This document shows positions 16,561 to 25,788 of a stretch of DNA of 38,788 nucleotides, in pieces. The stretch is from assembly GCA_003153555.1 (NCBI GenBank), contig PLZS01000067.1:1-38788 (forward strand), given 5' to 3'. Under the pieces are notes generated by a model, which made no database searches, had not been told where the DNA came from, and saw only the letters and a program-made list of their open reading frames with translations. The stretch comes from Candidatus Melainabacteria bacterium. GTDB lineage: Bacteria; Cyanobacteriota; Vampirovibrionia; Obscuribacterales; Obscuribacteraceae. Each line of letters begins with the position of its first letter. Within the stretch, counting starts at the first letter, position 1. A program made the translations under genes and the position numbers.

Positions 16561-17699
16561 GTAGCATGGACGCTCAACAGTGACTCTTCCTTTTTTTGTG
16601 CTTCGATTGCTTCTTGCAGGAGCGGCTCTCGTGTACTCTTTGCGTTTTTGGCGTCGCGGGTGATCGTATCGTAGCTTGTGCTGAGCCTTGCCGCTGTGGC
16701 GAAATCATCAATCGCTTTTTGATGTTTCTTTAGTGCAGAAAAAGCTTGACCTCTTCGATAATACATCCACGCAGGTTTATCCTTTTCTTCCAGTGCTTTG
16801 TCAAAATCTATCAGAGCTTCAGGGCATCGGCCTAAGCGAACCAATACACATCCCCGATAGGCTTTGGCCAGTGAATCGTCGCCGTCTAAGGCAATGCCTG
16901 CATTCAAGTCACCTAGAGCTTCGCTGTTGCGCTGTAGATCGAGATAACAGTAGCCGCGCGAGAAATACACTGACGAATCTCTCTCATCGTTACGGTGCGC
17001 ACGTTTTTGTTTCTCAATTAGCGAAATAGCCTGATTGAATGAATGCAGAGCTTCTGGATTGTTGGTATCGTACGAATTTCCAAGCTGAGTAAGGGCTTCT
17101 ATCAAGGAGGTTTTATCATCGGAAGACAAAACTTTTGCCAGCTCCACGATTTTTTTATTGCATTCAATCGCCTCTTCGAATTTGCCTTCTCTCTCTAAAC
17201 TGTATGTGAGCCAACGTCGAGCCAATAGAGGAAACGATTTTGGTACAGCGGAGGAGAAAGGCTCCTGAATAGATTTCTCGAAATAGAGCTCTGCCAACTT
17301 CCATCTGCGGAAATGACATTCATATTCTCCGGCTCTAAGCATGATCATTCTCGTCACCTGTGAACCGGTTCCAAGAAGATCTGAAAGCTCATCTACCGCC
17401 TCTGAGAAAGCCTCGTGTCCGACCTTGTATTTCTTTTCGGACTGAGCTTTCTCGGCGTCGAAGATTTTAAATTCGGCAGACAATAATTTTTTCTGCTTAT
17501 CTTTGTCAAAGGCGGCCTGCAAAACTTCTGGAGAAAAAGCAATCGTCAGTGGAGAGTCTTCATCGGACTTTTGAATGGATTCGGCAGTTCTTACAAATAG
17601 AACGCAAAGCAGCCCAAAAATTATGGCGAAAAGACTCGCACCCAAGATGACGTATCGCCTAGGTGATTTCCAATCAGCGCCGAATATTTTTGAAAACAA
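16557..17699 (-). CDS. Membrane-anchored TPR protein
   Basis: 380 residues, beginning with TTG at 17699; the start is not strongly supported but keeps a complete N-terminal membrane segment (about 16-37, YVILGASLFAIIFGLLCVLF). The rest faces the periplasm or cytoplasm and consists of a helical region (50-150) and about five TPRs, clearest at residues 165-200, 235-330 (SVYFSRGYCYLDLQRNSEAL, AKAYRGCVLVRLGRCPEAL, AWMYYRRGQAFSALKKHQKA). The gene converges on ligD and shares the CTAG at their stop codons. It follows the PP2C gene on the same strand with a 105-nt gap, so it may be in its operon and present a phosphatase substrate or scaffold; this is inference from position only. Confidence 0.72.
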   Translation of the reverse strand: MFSKIFGADWKSPRRYVILGASLFAIIFGLLCVLFVRTAESIQKSDEDSPLTIAFSPEVLQAAFDKDKQKKLLSAEFKIFDAEKAQSEKKYKVGHEAFSEAVDELSDLLGTGSQVTRMIMLRAGEYECHFRRWKLAELYFEKSIQEPFSSAVPKSFPLLARRWLTYSLEREGKFEEAIECNKKIVELAKVLSSDDKTSLIEALTQLGNSYDTNNPEALHSFNQAISLIEKQKRAHRNDERDSSVYFSRGYCYLDLQRNSEALGDLNAGIALDGDDSLAKAYRGCVLVRLGRCPEALIDFDKALEEKDKPAWMYYRRGQAFSALKKHQKAIDDFATAARLSTSYDTITRDAKNAKSTREPLLQEAIEAQKKEESLLSVHAT

Positions 17700-17804
17700 C
17701 CGTCAATCTACCTGCTGGTGTTCTCATTAGCATACCAGCGCGCTCGATTATCGCTCAGACAATCAATTTTTTGGCTTTGAGCGGCATTTCTTTCAAGCAT
17801 GTCT

Positions 17805-18542
17805 TTAGTCGGCTTCGAAGCAATGGAAAGCAATCACCGTGACGTTGTCTGATGCGCCGTTATCGATTGCTGACCTGAGAAGATTCTCGCATGCCACCGC
17901 TGGATCTTCCATTCGTCCGTTAGCAGCAATCTCCTCATCGTCCAATTCATACGACAATCCATCCGTGCACAGCAAGATAGTATCCTTTGGCTGCAACTGG
18001 AAGTCTTGCTGTTCAACATCTACGGTCTCAACATGACCGATTGCGCGAAGGAGCAATTTTTTACCACAGCTGGTGTGCTGAACCTGCTCAGCCGTTATTT
18101 TTCCCGCTTTGATCATTTCATTCAACACTGTATGATCGGACGTCAACAATTCTGCGCGCTCACCGCGAATGCGGTATGCCCGTGAGTCACCGACGTGACT
18201 GATTGCTATTCTGCCATCTAAAAATGGTATAGCCACTACAACAGTGCTACCGCTGGGATGACTATGCTCCAGATTGGCTTGCCAGACCGACTTATTGGCG
18301 CGGGATATGGCTTCTACCATCCAACTTTTGACCTCGTCGATGTCTGAGCTTGGTGGTCGTTCGCGCCATAAGCCTTCGATCGCTGCCATTGTCATTGCGG
18401 CGGCCTGCTCACCGCGTCCAGAACCGCCCATGCCATCTCCTACAGCAAACACTCGTTTGTCCGGACTGATGAAAAAACTATCTTCGTTAGTTTTGCGTAC
18501 CGAGCCACAATCAGTTACGCCAGCAACGCTCCATCTCAACAT
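17805..18542 (-). CDS. PP2C-family Ser/Thr protein phosphatase (Stp/PrpC type)
   Basis: 245 residues from ATG 18542, chosen for GAGGAG 7 nt upstream; frames from TTG 18557 and ATG 18548 overlap that SD. All bacterial PP2C motifs are present: TDCGSVRKTNED, VGDGMGGSGRGE (Asp36/Gly37 metal binding), SGSTVVV, ISHVGDSRAYRI (Asp119), SDHTVLN, LCTDGLSYELDD (Asp194), and GASDNVTVIAF (Asp232). Length equals the compact Stp/PrpC enzymes that reverse Hanks-type kinase phosphorylation using two Mn/Mg ions. No transmembrane segment; cytoplasmic. The usual partner kinase gene is not adjacent: neighbours are a TPR membrane protein downstream and a polytopic membrane protein upstream. It differs from the second, divergent PP2C at 33839. 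Confidence 0.92.
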   Translation of the reverse strand: MLRWSVAGVTDCGSVRKTNEDSFFISPDKRVFAVGDGMGGSGRGEQAAAMTMAAIEGLWRERPPSSDIDEVKSWMVEAISRANKSVWQANLEHSHPSGSTVVVAIPFLDGRIAISHVGDSRAYRIRGERAELLTSDHTVLNEMIKAGKITAEQVQHTSCGKKLLLRAIGHVETVDVEQQDFQLQPKDTILLCTDGLSYELDDEEIAANGRMEDPAVACENLLRSAIDNGASDNVTVIAFHCFEAD

Positions 18543-18766
18543 CGACATTCTCCTCAATCGTGTTTGTCGATTCGCAAGTTCTCATTAAATCAGAAACGAG
18601 CAAATCTTCAGGTCTTAACTAACAACTTATATCGATTGGACTGCGACTTGATCCAAGTTCCGACAGTTGTGTAAGTGTATCTCTGCTCAACGTATTCGGA
18701 GCGCATGCAGGCAGGCCGGCCCAGATGCCACTTCTAATGGTGCGGTGATTAAATCCCCGACTTGCA

Positions 18767-20086
18767 CTATCCGACCAGGCGAACTCCCCAGATAAAGAAC
18801 TGCGGGTGTTGTCCGGCAAAGCCAACAAAGAAATACAGAGCAATTGCAACACCCAGCAATGACCATGCCCAACCCACACCTTTCCATGGGATTTCATAGT
18901 ATTTTTCGAGCAGGTAGATGGTGAAGAAGGTGCCACCAATACCCAAGAGAGAGCCAATCTTAAAGGTCGAACCTAAGTAAAGGGCTGCAAGACCGGAAGC
19001 AATAGTAATTGCTTGCATCGTGAAATAACGAGAAAAGCCCTTTCGCTCAGTTTTTTTGCTCTCCGGATTATATGGATTGGGGCGGCAGTACCATTTGCTG
19101 CTTATCACAAGCAAGCCCAAGTAATAGACGAAGGCGCCCATAAATACACAGCCTGTGTCGAAGAGCCTGATGAATTCAGGCAGAGAGAGGTAGAGGATGT
19201 TTGTTGCTACGTAAGGTGTAAGAATGAGTAAGGATGCCAGCGTCGACTTCGGCACTTGTTTCTCCTTTTCCCATCCAATAGCAATGCATCCGGGAAGGGT
19301 AATGACGGAGAACCCGAGAAATGATTGCAAGGCCATACAGGAAATGAACGCGACGAAGTGCGGAATGCCTGAATTTGGGAACGCTTGGTGAAAGCAAATT
19401 GCGATCCCGGACCAAGCAATTGTGCACAATCCAGATAGTACGGTCGGGAAGCTGACACGTCCAGGCCCGGCATAAACGCGGTCCGATACAGAATGATTGG
19501 CAGATGGTTCCCGACGCTTCCAATGCAACGAATAACTCAGGAAGATGCATCCAGCAAATGCCAGCGTTGACGGAACAACCAGCCACAGCGGCTGGATTGC
19601 GACAGACCAGAAAGAGAACGGTTGCACAAAATAGGCGCACACAAGAAGACCGACGGTGACAACATAAGCTAAACACTCATAAAAGACTGATGGCAGTGAC
19701 TTCAAAAACTCACGTAAATAATAGCCAATCAGACCAACGGCCCCTAGCAATAATGCAATGCCGGCCAGAACGATTATGCTGTTGAGGAACAGTCCAAAGC
19801 CTGCAGCTCTTTGTCCGCTGGATGCCAATTCGTTGATCTGCTCAGGTGTGGCTGTGTGTCCGAGAATCTGTGCTGCTCTTTCGCAATAGAAAGTGCTTGC
19901 CGTTTCCGCCTCTTTCTGCGTAATCAGTTTGCGTTCGGCCAATTCCCGTACCGCGGACAACGTAGTTTGTACTTGTCCTATTGAAACAAGCTGTTCTTGA
20001 TTCGTTTGGTCTGTTGCCTGGGCCGAGAGTGGCAGGAAAAGAACCAGCAGAACAGCGATCAGGAATTGATTCACGGCGAAACCCAT
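18767..20086 (-). CDS. Polytopic membrane protein of unknown function
   Basis: 439 residues from ATG 20086 (GGAGG 5 nt upstream; a frame from 20146 lacks any SD). Residues 1-25 are a signal peptide ending at AQA. A soluble helical region (about 28-90; QVQTTLSAVRELAERKLITQKEAETA) precedes about ten membrane helices from residue 95 to 435. The short 'short C-terminal-domain'-like helix pair with KLITQKEAE recalls small oligomerising SHOCT-type helices, but this is only a resemblance. No catalytic motif or transporter signature was recognised. A minus-strand -10 TATACT (20171-20166) lies 80 nt before the start. The gene sits behind the ABC operon with a 160-nt gap and before PP2C. Confidence 0.65.
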   Translation of the reverse strand: MGFAVNQFLIAVLLVLFLPLSAQATDQTNQEQLVSIGQVQTTLSAVRELAERKLITQKEAETASTFYCERAAQILGHTATPEQINELASSGQRAAGFGLFLNSIIVLAGIALLLGAVGLIGYYLREFLKSLPSVFYECLAYVVTVGLLVCAYFVQPFSFWSVAIQPLWLVVPSTLAFAGCIFLSYSLHWKRREPSANHSVSDRVYAGPGRVSFPTVLSGLCTIAWSGIAICFHQAFPNSGIPHFVAFISCMALQSFLGFSVITLPGCIAIGWEKEKQVPKSTLASLLILTPYVATNILYLSLPEFIRLFDTGCVFMGAFVYYLGLLVISSKWYCRPNPYNPESKKTERKGFSRYFTMQAITIASGLAALYLGSTFKIGSLLGIGGTFFTIYLLEKYYEIPWKGVGWAWSLLGVAIALYFFVGFAGQHPQFFIWGVRLVG

Positions 20087-20245
20087 AAGAACCTCCAGCT
20101 CAGCATCTAAGCTCACAGTTCTGATTTTAGGCATTCGTTCCGGCATCGTGAGCCTAGAACAAGACAGTATAGAAAGTGTTCGCCATAGTTAGTGGACACA
20201 GTGCTGATTGGTCAAAGTGGATACAATGACAGACTCACCAGCATC

Positions 20246-22204
20246 TCAAAGGGGACGAAGCGGTGGTTTAAATACAAGATACGCCCCCAATGCCGAAGAT
20301 ATAACTGCAAATAAAATTGCTTGGGGAGTTTGCCACGTCGCTTCCGGGATAGAAGAAATGGTGATCGCCAAAGCGTTGTGTGATGCGTGAAATAACATGC
20401 ATGGAAAGATTGAACCGGTGCGATAAACCATCAGGGTGAGAATGATGCCTAGTGTCGCTGTTGGCAAGAGACGATAGCCGCTCAAATGGAAAAACCCGAA
20501 AAGAATTCCGACCAGATAACAGCAGTAAATGGAATTGAATTTGCGACGCAGCAATCCAAAGATCGCACCTCGGAAAAGCATTTCCTCACAAACTCCAGGC
20601 ATGATTGCCATGGCAAACAAAATCAGCCCTAACGGCTGATCCTTGGGCACCATGTAATCAGTCATTGTCTTTGCGTAAGAATCAGACATGGGTAAAAAGC
20701 TGCTTTGCAAACTAGCGATACCGGCTGTCAAAAGTACCGAGCCTGGCGCCATTAATGGTGCACCTAGCAGAGCGGTCCAGCGAGGCATCCTCAAGCTGAA
20801 AACCTCCTTGAACGGCAGTTTCAGCCAACCCACAACAGCAAATGCGGGAATCATGATCACAAGAAACTGAGTGGCGATCATGCCGTACACTTTGTCCAAG
20901 ACTTGAGCAATTTGACCGATGTAAAACATGGCTATGAAAGTGCAAGCGTAGAGGACCGCAACAACTCTATCGAAATCCTTTCGCCTCGCTGGCGAAATTT
21001 GAATTTTGAAAAGTATTTCTTCTTTGCTCAACATGTCAATTGCAAGTCGAGTGACATAAACACCGTAACAAATCGAACTCACAAATGTGGTTAGAACAGC
21101 CCCCCACTGAAATTCTCCGCGCAGAATATCTGCCATGCAGACGCACACGTTCGAGATCGGCACGACATATATTGCTAAAGGCAAATGCTTAACGGGAAGG
21201 ACCGAAACCCCAGCTAAAAACATCGCCACAATTAAATACGGAACGCTGTAACCTTGCCCCTGCTGAAAGTTGCGTGAGTAAGCCGATATCCAAACAGAAA
21301 TTGCACCAAACAGAAGAACCAATGGAAAAGCTAGCGGCACGATTGAAAGTACGTTGAGCGGAGATAATGAGAACGGAAACGATCCAGCTCCGTCTTCGAC
21401 TCTGCTTAAGCTGCTGCTCAACATCAGGATCACGCTGATCACTAATAAAGCTGTAGTCACGAAGCCAATTGAAAAAACGACAAGAAGTTTGCCGTAAATT
21501 ATGCTATCTCGCTTCACGGAGGTCACTAACAACAGGGGTAAAGTGCCTCGTTCACGTTCTCCTGTAATCAGGTCAAGCGCGGGGAAAAGGGTAGCTACGA
21601 GAATCAACAAGACGAGAGTAATCGGCATAGTTAAACTCAACCAGGCACCAGAACGTTGGGCAGCGTTCTCAACGTTTACTGAGGAAAAATGCAGCGCTTT
21701 GCTCCATGGACCTTCGATACCAGCAGCGGCCAAACGCTGCTCCGACAGCTGCAGACGAGCATCGATTAGCAGCCGATTGACGCGCTCAAAGGAACCACTA
21801 CTATCCTTCGAGTCGTCAACTTGAACAAGGATTTCCGGCGGTGCTATTGAGGGATCGTAAGCGCCGCTGACATCGCTTGGCACCGTGACAACAACGTCTG
21901 CTTTACCATCCTTCAGCAAGTCGGCAGGTGAAGTATCTTTGCCATCGACAACTATTATTAACGGCTTCTTTTCGAACGCGTTATGAAACCATGCAGCACC
22001 AGGTCCGGTGACTACAACTTTCGTAGCTACCGTTTCGCTTTTGGTTCGACGTTCGGCCATTATCTTTGAGGCGACGATCAAGCCGGCGGGATACAAGATA
22101 AGTGGCAACAAGACTCCCACGCAAAGCGTGCGCCAGTCGCGAATTGTCTCCTTCAGTTCCTTGAGGAACACTATCCGTATTTCAGAGAAATTCACTAACT
22201 GCAT
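20246..22204 (-). CDS. ABC-2 type permease fused to CPBP intramembrane protease
   Basis: 652 residues in two parts. Residues 1-400 are a NatB-like ABC-2 permease: one N-terminal membrane helix (27-46), a soluble extracytoplasmic domain (55-185), then about six helices including the ITGERERGTLPLLLV element typical of ABC-2 exporters. Residues 410-650 add about seven helices with the three CPBP (CAAX/Abi) protease motifs: EEMLFR (Glu540, Glu541, Arg545), FGFFH (His573) and HASHN (His606, Asn610). The family is a glutamate metal-dependent intramembrane protease. The ATG lies inside the ATPase gene (23-bp overlap), so translation is coupled. The fusion suggests export linked with proteolytic processing; it is known in other genomes. 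Substrate unknown. Confidence 0.88.
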   Translation of the reverse strand: MQLVNFSEIRIVFLKELKETIRDWRTLCVGVLLPLILYPAGLIVASKIMAERRTKSETVATKVVVTGPGAAWFHNAFEKKPLIIVVDGKDTSPADLLKDGKADVVVTVPSDVSGAYDPSIAPPEILVQVDDSKDSSGSFERVNRLLIDARLQLSEQRLAAAGIEGPWSKALHFSSVNVENAAQRSGAWLSLTMPITLVLLILVATLFPALDLITGERERGTLPLLLVTSVKRDSIIYGKLLVVFSIGFVTTALLVISVILMLSSSLSRVEDGAGSFPFSLSPLNVLSIVPLAFPLVLLFGAISVWISAYSRNFQQGQGYSVPYLIVAMFLAGVSVLPVKHLPLAIYVVPISNVCVCMADILRGEFQWGAVLTTFVSSICYGVYVTRLAIDMLSKEEILFKIQISPARRKDFDRVVAVLYACTFIAMFYIGQIAQVLDKVYGMIATQFLVIMIPAFAVVGWLKLPFKEVFSLRMPRWTALLGAPLMAPGSVLLTAGIASLQSSFLPMSDSYAKTMTDYMVPKDQPLGLILFAMAIMPGVCEEMLFRGAIFGLLRRKFNSIYCCYLVGILFGFFHLSGYRLLPTATLGIILTLMVYRTGSIFPCMLFHASHNALAITISSIPEATWQTPQAILFAVISSALGAYLVFKPPLRPL

Positions 22205-22934
22205 CCTGCACGATCGCTAAAAAAATGTCTTCCAGGTAATGCTTGCCGGTCTTCTCTCGCAACTCATCTAGAGTGCCAAGAGCAAAAATTTTACCCTTGT
22301 GAACAATGGCGATTCTGTCGCACAATTTCTCAGCTTCACTCATTATGTGCGTCGATAAGAGAACGCACTTACCGTTTGTTTTGCACGACTGAATAAACTG
22401 GTGCATTGATTGAATCGCCAAAACGTCCAGTCCGCTCGTTGGTTCATCCAGCACGATGACCGGCGGATCATGCACAACAGCCCGGGCAATCGAGACCTTT
22501 TGCTTCATTCCAGTGGAAAGCTTTTCACAGCGAGTATCAGCGAATGAGTCAATCGTGAGCATTTCGATCACTTGATCGACGCGAGTAGTAATCTGAGCTT
22601 GAGGATATTTGCTCAGCTGCGCAAAATAAACAAGAATCTCCCTTGGCGTCATCCGTTCGTAAAGACCAGTGTCAGCTGACAGAAATCCCAAACACTTACG
22701 AACGTCTTCAGGGGCTAGTTGCGAGTCGAATCCCTCAACGCTAATTTTGCCTGAGTCAGGCGTGAGAATGGTGCCGATCATGCGCAGTGTTGTTGTCTTG
22801 CCCGCACCATTCGGACCTAACAGACCGAGAATCTCACCATGCTGGCAAGAGAACGTAACATCATCTACAGCTGCAAAATCGCCGCGTTTGGGATCATAAA
22901 AGTGTTTTGTCAGATTACTAACTTCAATACTCAT
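22182..22934 (-). CDS. ABC transporter ATP-binding protein (NatA-like)
   Basis: 250 residues. Walker A is GPNGAGKT (40-47), the Q-loop region is [15 protein letters not shown], the signature is LSTGM (139-143, a degenerate LSGGQ) followed by KQKVSIARA, Walker B is VIVLDE with catalytic Glu164, then PTSGLD D-loop and the H-loop in STHIMSEAE. This corresponds to the NatA/CcmA-like ABC-2 exporter ATPases. The gene overlaps the upstream permease by ATGA (22931-22934) and the downstream fusion permease by 23 bp, showing a translationally coupled three-gene operon. Confidence 0.95.
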   Translation of the reverse strand: MSIEVSNLTKHFYDPKRGDFAAVDDVTFSCQHGEILGLLGPNGAGKTTTLRMIGTILTPDSGKISVEGFDSQLAPEDVRKCLGFLSADTGLYERMTPREILVYFAQLSKYPQAQITTRVDQVIEMLTIDSFADTRCEKLSTGMKQKVSIARAVVHDPPVIVLDEPTSGLDVLAIQSMHQFIQSCKTNGKCVLLSTHIMSEAEKLCDRIAIVHKGKIFALGTLDELREKTGKHYLEDIFLAIVQDAVSEFL

Positions 22935-24316
22935 GTTGGTCTCCTTATGCTGGGACCTTGTCGCCGCTTACCATGCGCTTCACGCTCAAAAACAACCCGC
23001 ACCAAATTCAGGATCAGCGCCACCAAGACAAGTGGCTCAACAATTGCAATTAGCGAAGGCAGTAAGGGAGGATTCTCAAATTTCCGCATGATTAGAAGGT
23101 TAGCAATTGGAATGAAAGATGTCTGTAAATTGAACTGTATTCCCGGTATTAAGGCAATTGCAGGCAGTCCCATTAAAAACATCATTGGCAGACTGACAAG
23201 TGTCTGTGCAGACTTGACTGTTTTCGCGCATCCAGCAACGTACAAATAGATAGCAGAAAGCAGGGCTCCGGTGCTGCAAAAGAACACCAACATCAAGATC
23301 AGCTCCGGAATGGTAGGAATCTGCACATACGGTTTTATGCGTTGTACAAAGATAATTCCAGAGCCCACGTAATAAGAAGCGCTATTGACCGAGAGATGTT
23401 GCAGATCGTTGAGCACCTTGGTGATGCTGACGATGTGCCCTAAGGAATTAGAGGCAATGAAAAGAGCGAAAATTGCCAGGCACAATAAGTTGAACGCTGC
23501 ACCACCCACGCATATGATTGTCACAGCCATGAACTTCGCAATCACAATGTTCATTCGGTTTATGGGCAGCAACAGAGTCGTATGGAAAGTTTTCTTTTCG
23601 TGTTCTTCCGCCATCATACAAACGCTGGCCGGCCCGCCGATAATGGTCATCATCACAATCATGAACAGGACAAGCAAGGCGATCAATTTATCGAACAGTT
23701 GTTTAAGATAACTGTCAGTTGTTCCAGAAGTTCGAGGCTTCTTTAGACCTTGTCTCTGTATATCAAACACTAAAAGAATATCTGATGAAACGCCTTTAGA
23801 CTTGAGCTCTTTTGTAAGCGCCGTAAACCGCGCTTCGCGAATTTCCTTAATGATCTGATCAGCGACTGTACCTAAATGACTAGAAGCTTCGTGAGCGACA
23901 ATCGAGATCTTCGAAGTCGTTGGATCAACATTGAGGACGGCAACCGCTTTAGTTTTTAGCAACGACAGATTAGTTTTGTCAACGATGGAAGTGTATTTTT
24001 GATTATGCAATTCTGTGACGAATTCGCCTGATTTGGACTTGGTTTGCAACTCTTCAGTGGCATCGTCTATGACAATGAAGTGATTTTTGCGGCGCAGTCC
24101 CGAAGCGATTGCAAGCGCCAGTGGTGACTTACCAGAGACGTAGACAACCTCATGGTTCTTCTCCTGCATGCTCGTGTACCAGATCGACGCTTCATTGACA
24201 AAGACAGCGATGAGAGGATACAGAACGAGCGGGAAAAGAAATGCGTAAATTAGGACATCAGGATCGCGCCAGCAGCAGGTGAGTTCTTTCTTGAGGACGA
24301 GCCAAAAATATCTCAT
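22931..24316 (-). CDS. ABC-2 type permease (NatB-like)
   Basis: 461 residues. One membrane helix near the N-terminus (about 22-42) is followed by a long extracytoplasmic domain (45-215) and then six or so helices (225-450) that include the MAEEHEKKTFHTTLLLPINR element, the ABC-2 permease loop between helices. It is the same fold as the N-terminal half of the downstream fusion protein, and the N-termini look alike (FLKEL...RDW versus LKKELTCCWRDPD). The two permeases most likely form a heterodimer around the shared ATPase. It is the first gene of the operon; no SD is clear before its ATG. Confidence 0.88.
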   Translation of the reverse strand: MRYFWLVLKKELTCCWRDPDVLIYAFLFPLVLYPLIAVFVNEASIWYTSMQEKNHEVVYVSGKSPLALAIASGLRRKNHFIVIDDATEELQTKSKSGEFVTELHNQKYTSIVDKTNLSLLKTKAVAVLNVDPTTSKISIVAHEASSHLGTVADQIIKEIREARFTALTKELKSKGVSSDILLVFDIQRQGLKKPRTSGTTDSYLKQLFDKLIALLVLFMIVMMTIIGGPASVCMMAEEHEKKTFHTTLLLPINRMNIVIAKFMAVTIICVGGAAFNLLCLAIFALFIASNSLGHIVSITKVLNDLQHLSVNSASYYVGSGIIFVQRIKPYVQIPTIPELILMLVFFCSTGALLSAIYLYVAGCAKTVKSAQTLVSLPMMFLMGLPAIALIPGIQFNLQTSFIPIANLLIMRKFENPPLLPSLIAIVEPLVLVALILNLVRVVFEREAHGKRRQGPSIRRPT

Positions 24317-24379
24317 CGATATAGGCGATCGCGCACATTAAGGTTGGTTCTTTCCCCAGACCCAACCAGAAAGTTCTTG

Positions 24380-25708
24380 TCAATTGTGTATCTTGTAGTC
24401 AAAGTTCCTGATTGCATCGGCCAATCCCTGAGCTAATCCAACTTGTTGCAAGTGATCAAAAGAGACAGTCTGCACTATATCAAAACGAGCGCCTCTAGCC
24501 ACCAATTTGTTGTCTAACTCTTGCAGATATTCTTGACCTTGAAGATCCCTTGAACCAATTTGAAAGAACACGACTGTTAACTCGCGAGGATCTTGTATCT
24601 GATTGGCGGCATGAATTAGAACATCAATTACCATTTGCGGCTCTTCTCGCGGATGGGGCACACCGTCAGTAATAACTGCTATGAGGAGTGGTCTGTGGTT
24701 TGTTTGGCGGTGCACGAAGAAATCATTCAATCGGTCAGCGAGTGGCTCTGCCAGACGCGTGTTCAAGGCAAGATTAGTGCGGGCAAAAAGAGTGGTCAGC
24801 TGCTGGGGATTTTGATGCTCGTAGACGTCGAAAAAGCGGTTGAACGATGTCAGTGTTATACCTTGCGGTGCAGAAGGAGCTAACTCCCGAGCGAGCGCCA
24901 CTGACTGTGCACCACACCAATTCCAACGTGACATAAAACCGGGACAATCGGGCTTGCGCATGGACATCGACGCATCGACGATCAACTCGACGTCGTATCT
25001 GGACAGAAATCTCGCGGTTTCAGAAACGTTCACCAAAGGCATCGGCTGTTCTTGATTTGTTTTGACAAAGGCTGCCAAATTTTGTGCGTTCAAAGCAAAC
25101 GGAGTTCTGTCAGGCGTAGACGTGTCAGGACGAGGCAATCTCAGGGAAAGTGTGGGGGGCGCTCCTGACGACTCCAGCGAAAGTCTTATCGTCTTTGACT
25201 GACCAGCTTTCTCTATGGTCAAGGAAACAACATCGCCTTGACGATCAACGTTGGTGACATGATCTCCAACTTGCAAGCCCGCTTGAAAAGCGGGGGAGCC
25301 ATCTTGCACACCGGTGACGTCGGATGTACCGTCCCTTTCTGTAGCAGTGCGAAATCCCAATCCGCGTTTAACGTCGCTGGTAAGCACTTCGGAGACGCCG
25401 ACCTGCCCATAGAGCAACTTGCCCGCGCCCCCGCTTACGCCTAGGTCTGTGCCAGTGCTTTCGGAAGCAGTGCTTTGCGAAGATTGCGCGTTTGCGATTA
25501 GCATGCAGTTGGTAGCGAAAACACTGAGCAGAATCGCCACAGGCAGCAATCGAAGGCAGCAGGAAGTGCTCATCCCGTGAATTTGTGAAGACGCCGCTCG
25601 CAGACTGAAGGAAGCCCAGGTCTTCAGAATCGCGAAGGACGCCAATCGAATCCGGCGAGTCGCCTGCTCCACCAAGCGGATTTTCTTGTTAAGCAATTCG
25701 AGATTCAA
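24380..25708 (-). CDS. Exported PDZ-VWA domain protein
   Basis: 442 residues from a TTG at 25708 with GGGAG about 5 nt upstream; an ATG at 25573 (residue 46) is the alternative. A basic 45-residue extension precedes a hydrophobic signal (about 52-72, cleavage near ANAQ). A PDZ-like domain follows (about 115-178; LGFRTATERDG, GSPAFQAGLQVGDHVTNVD), then a Pro/Thr linker and a von Willebrand A domain (about 235-435) with a complete MIDAS DxSxS (Asp245, Ser247, Ser249: VDASMSMR) and ITDGVPH. The combination implies a periplasmic metal-dependent protein-binding protein whose PDZ may recognise C-termini. It sits just upstream of the ABC operon, 63 nt apart, possibly co-transcribed. Confidence 0.82.
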   Translation of the reverse strand: MNLELLNKKIRLVEQATRRIRLASFAILKTWASFSLRAASSQIHGMSTSCCLRLLPVAILLSVFATNCMLIANAQSSQSTASESTGTDLGVSGGAGKLLYGQVGVSEVLTSDVKRGLGFRTATERDGTSDVTGVQDGSPAFQAGLQVGDHVTNVDRQGDVVSLTIEKAGQSKTIRLSLESSGAPPTLSLRLPRPDTSTPDRTPFALNAQNLAAFVKTNQEQPMPLVNVSETARFLSRYDVELIVDASMSMRKPDCPGFMSRWNWCGAQSVALARELAPSAPQGITLTSFNRFFDVYEHQNPQQLTTLFARTNLALNTRLAEPLADRLNDFFVHRQTNHRPLLIAVITDGVPHPREEPQMVIDVLIHAANQIQDPRELTVVFFQIGSRDLQGQEYLQELDNKLVARGARFDIVQTVSFDHLQQVGLAQGLADAIRNFDYKIHN

Positions 25709-25788
25709 CTTGTCTCCCGCTGAGCTCTGACGCTCTTATTGTTATTAACGGCAAAAGTCAGCAAAAAGTTCAATTCGGAAGGTTAAAA

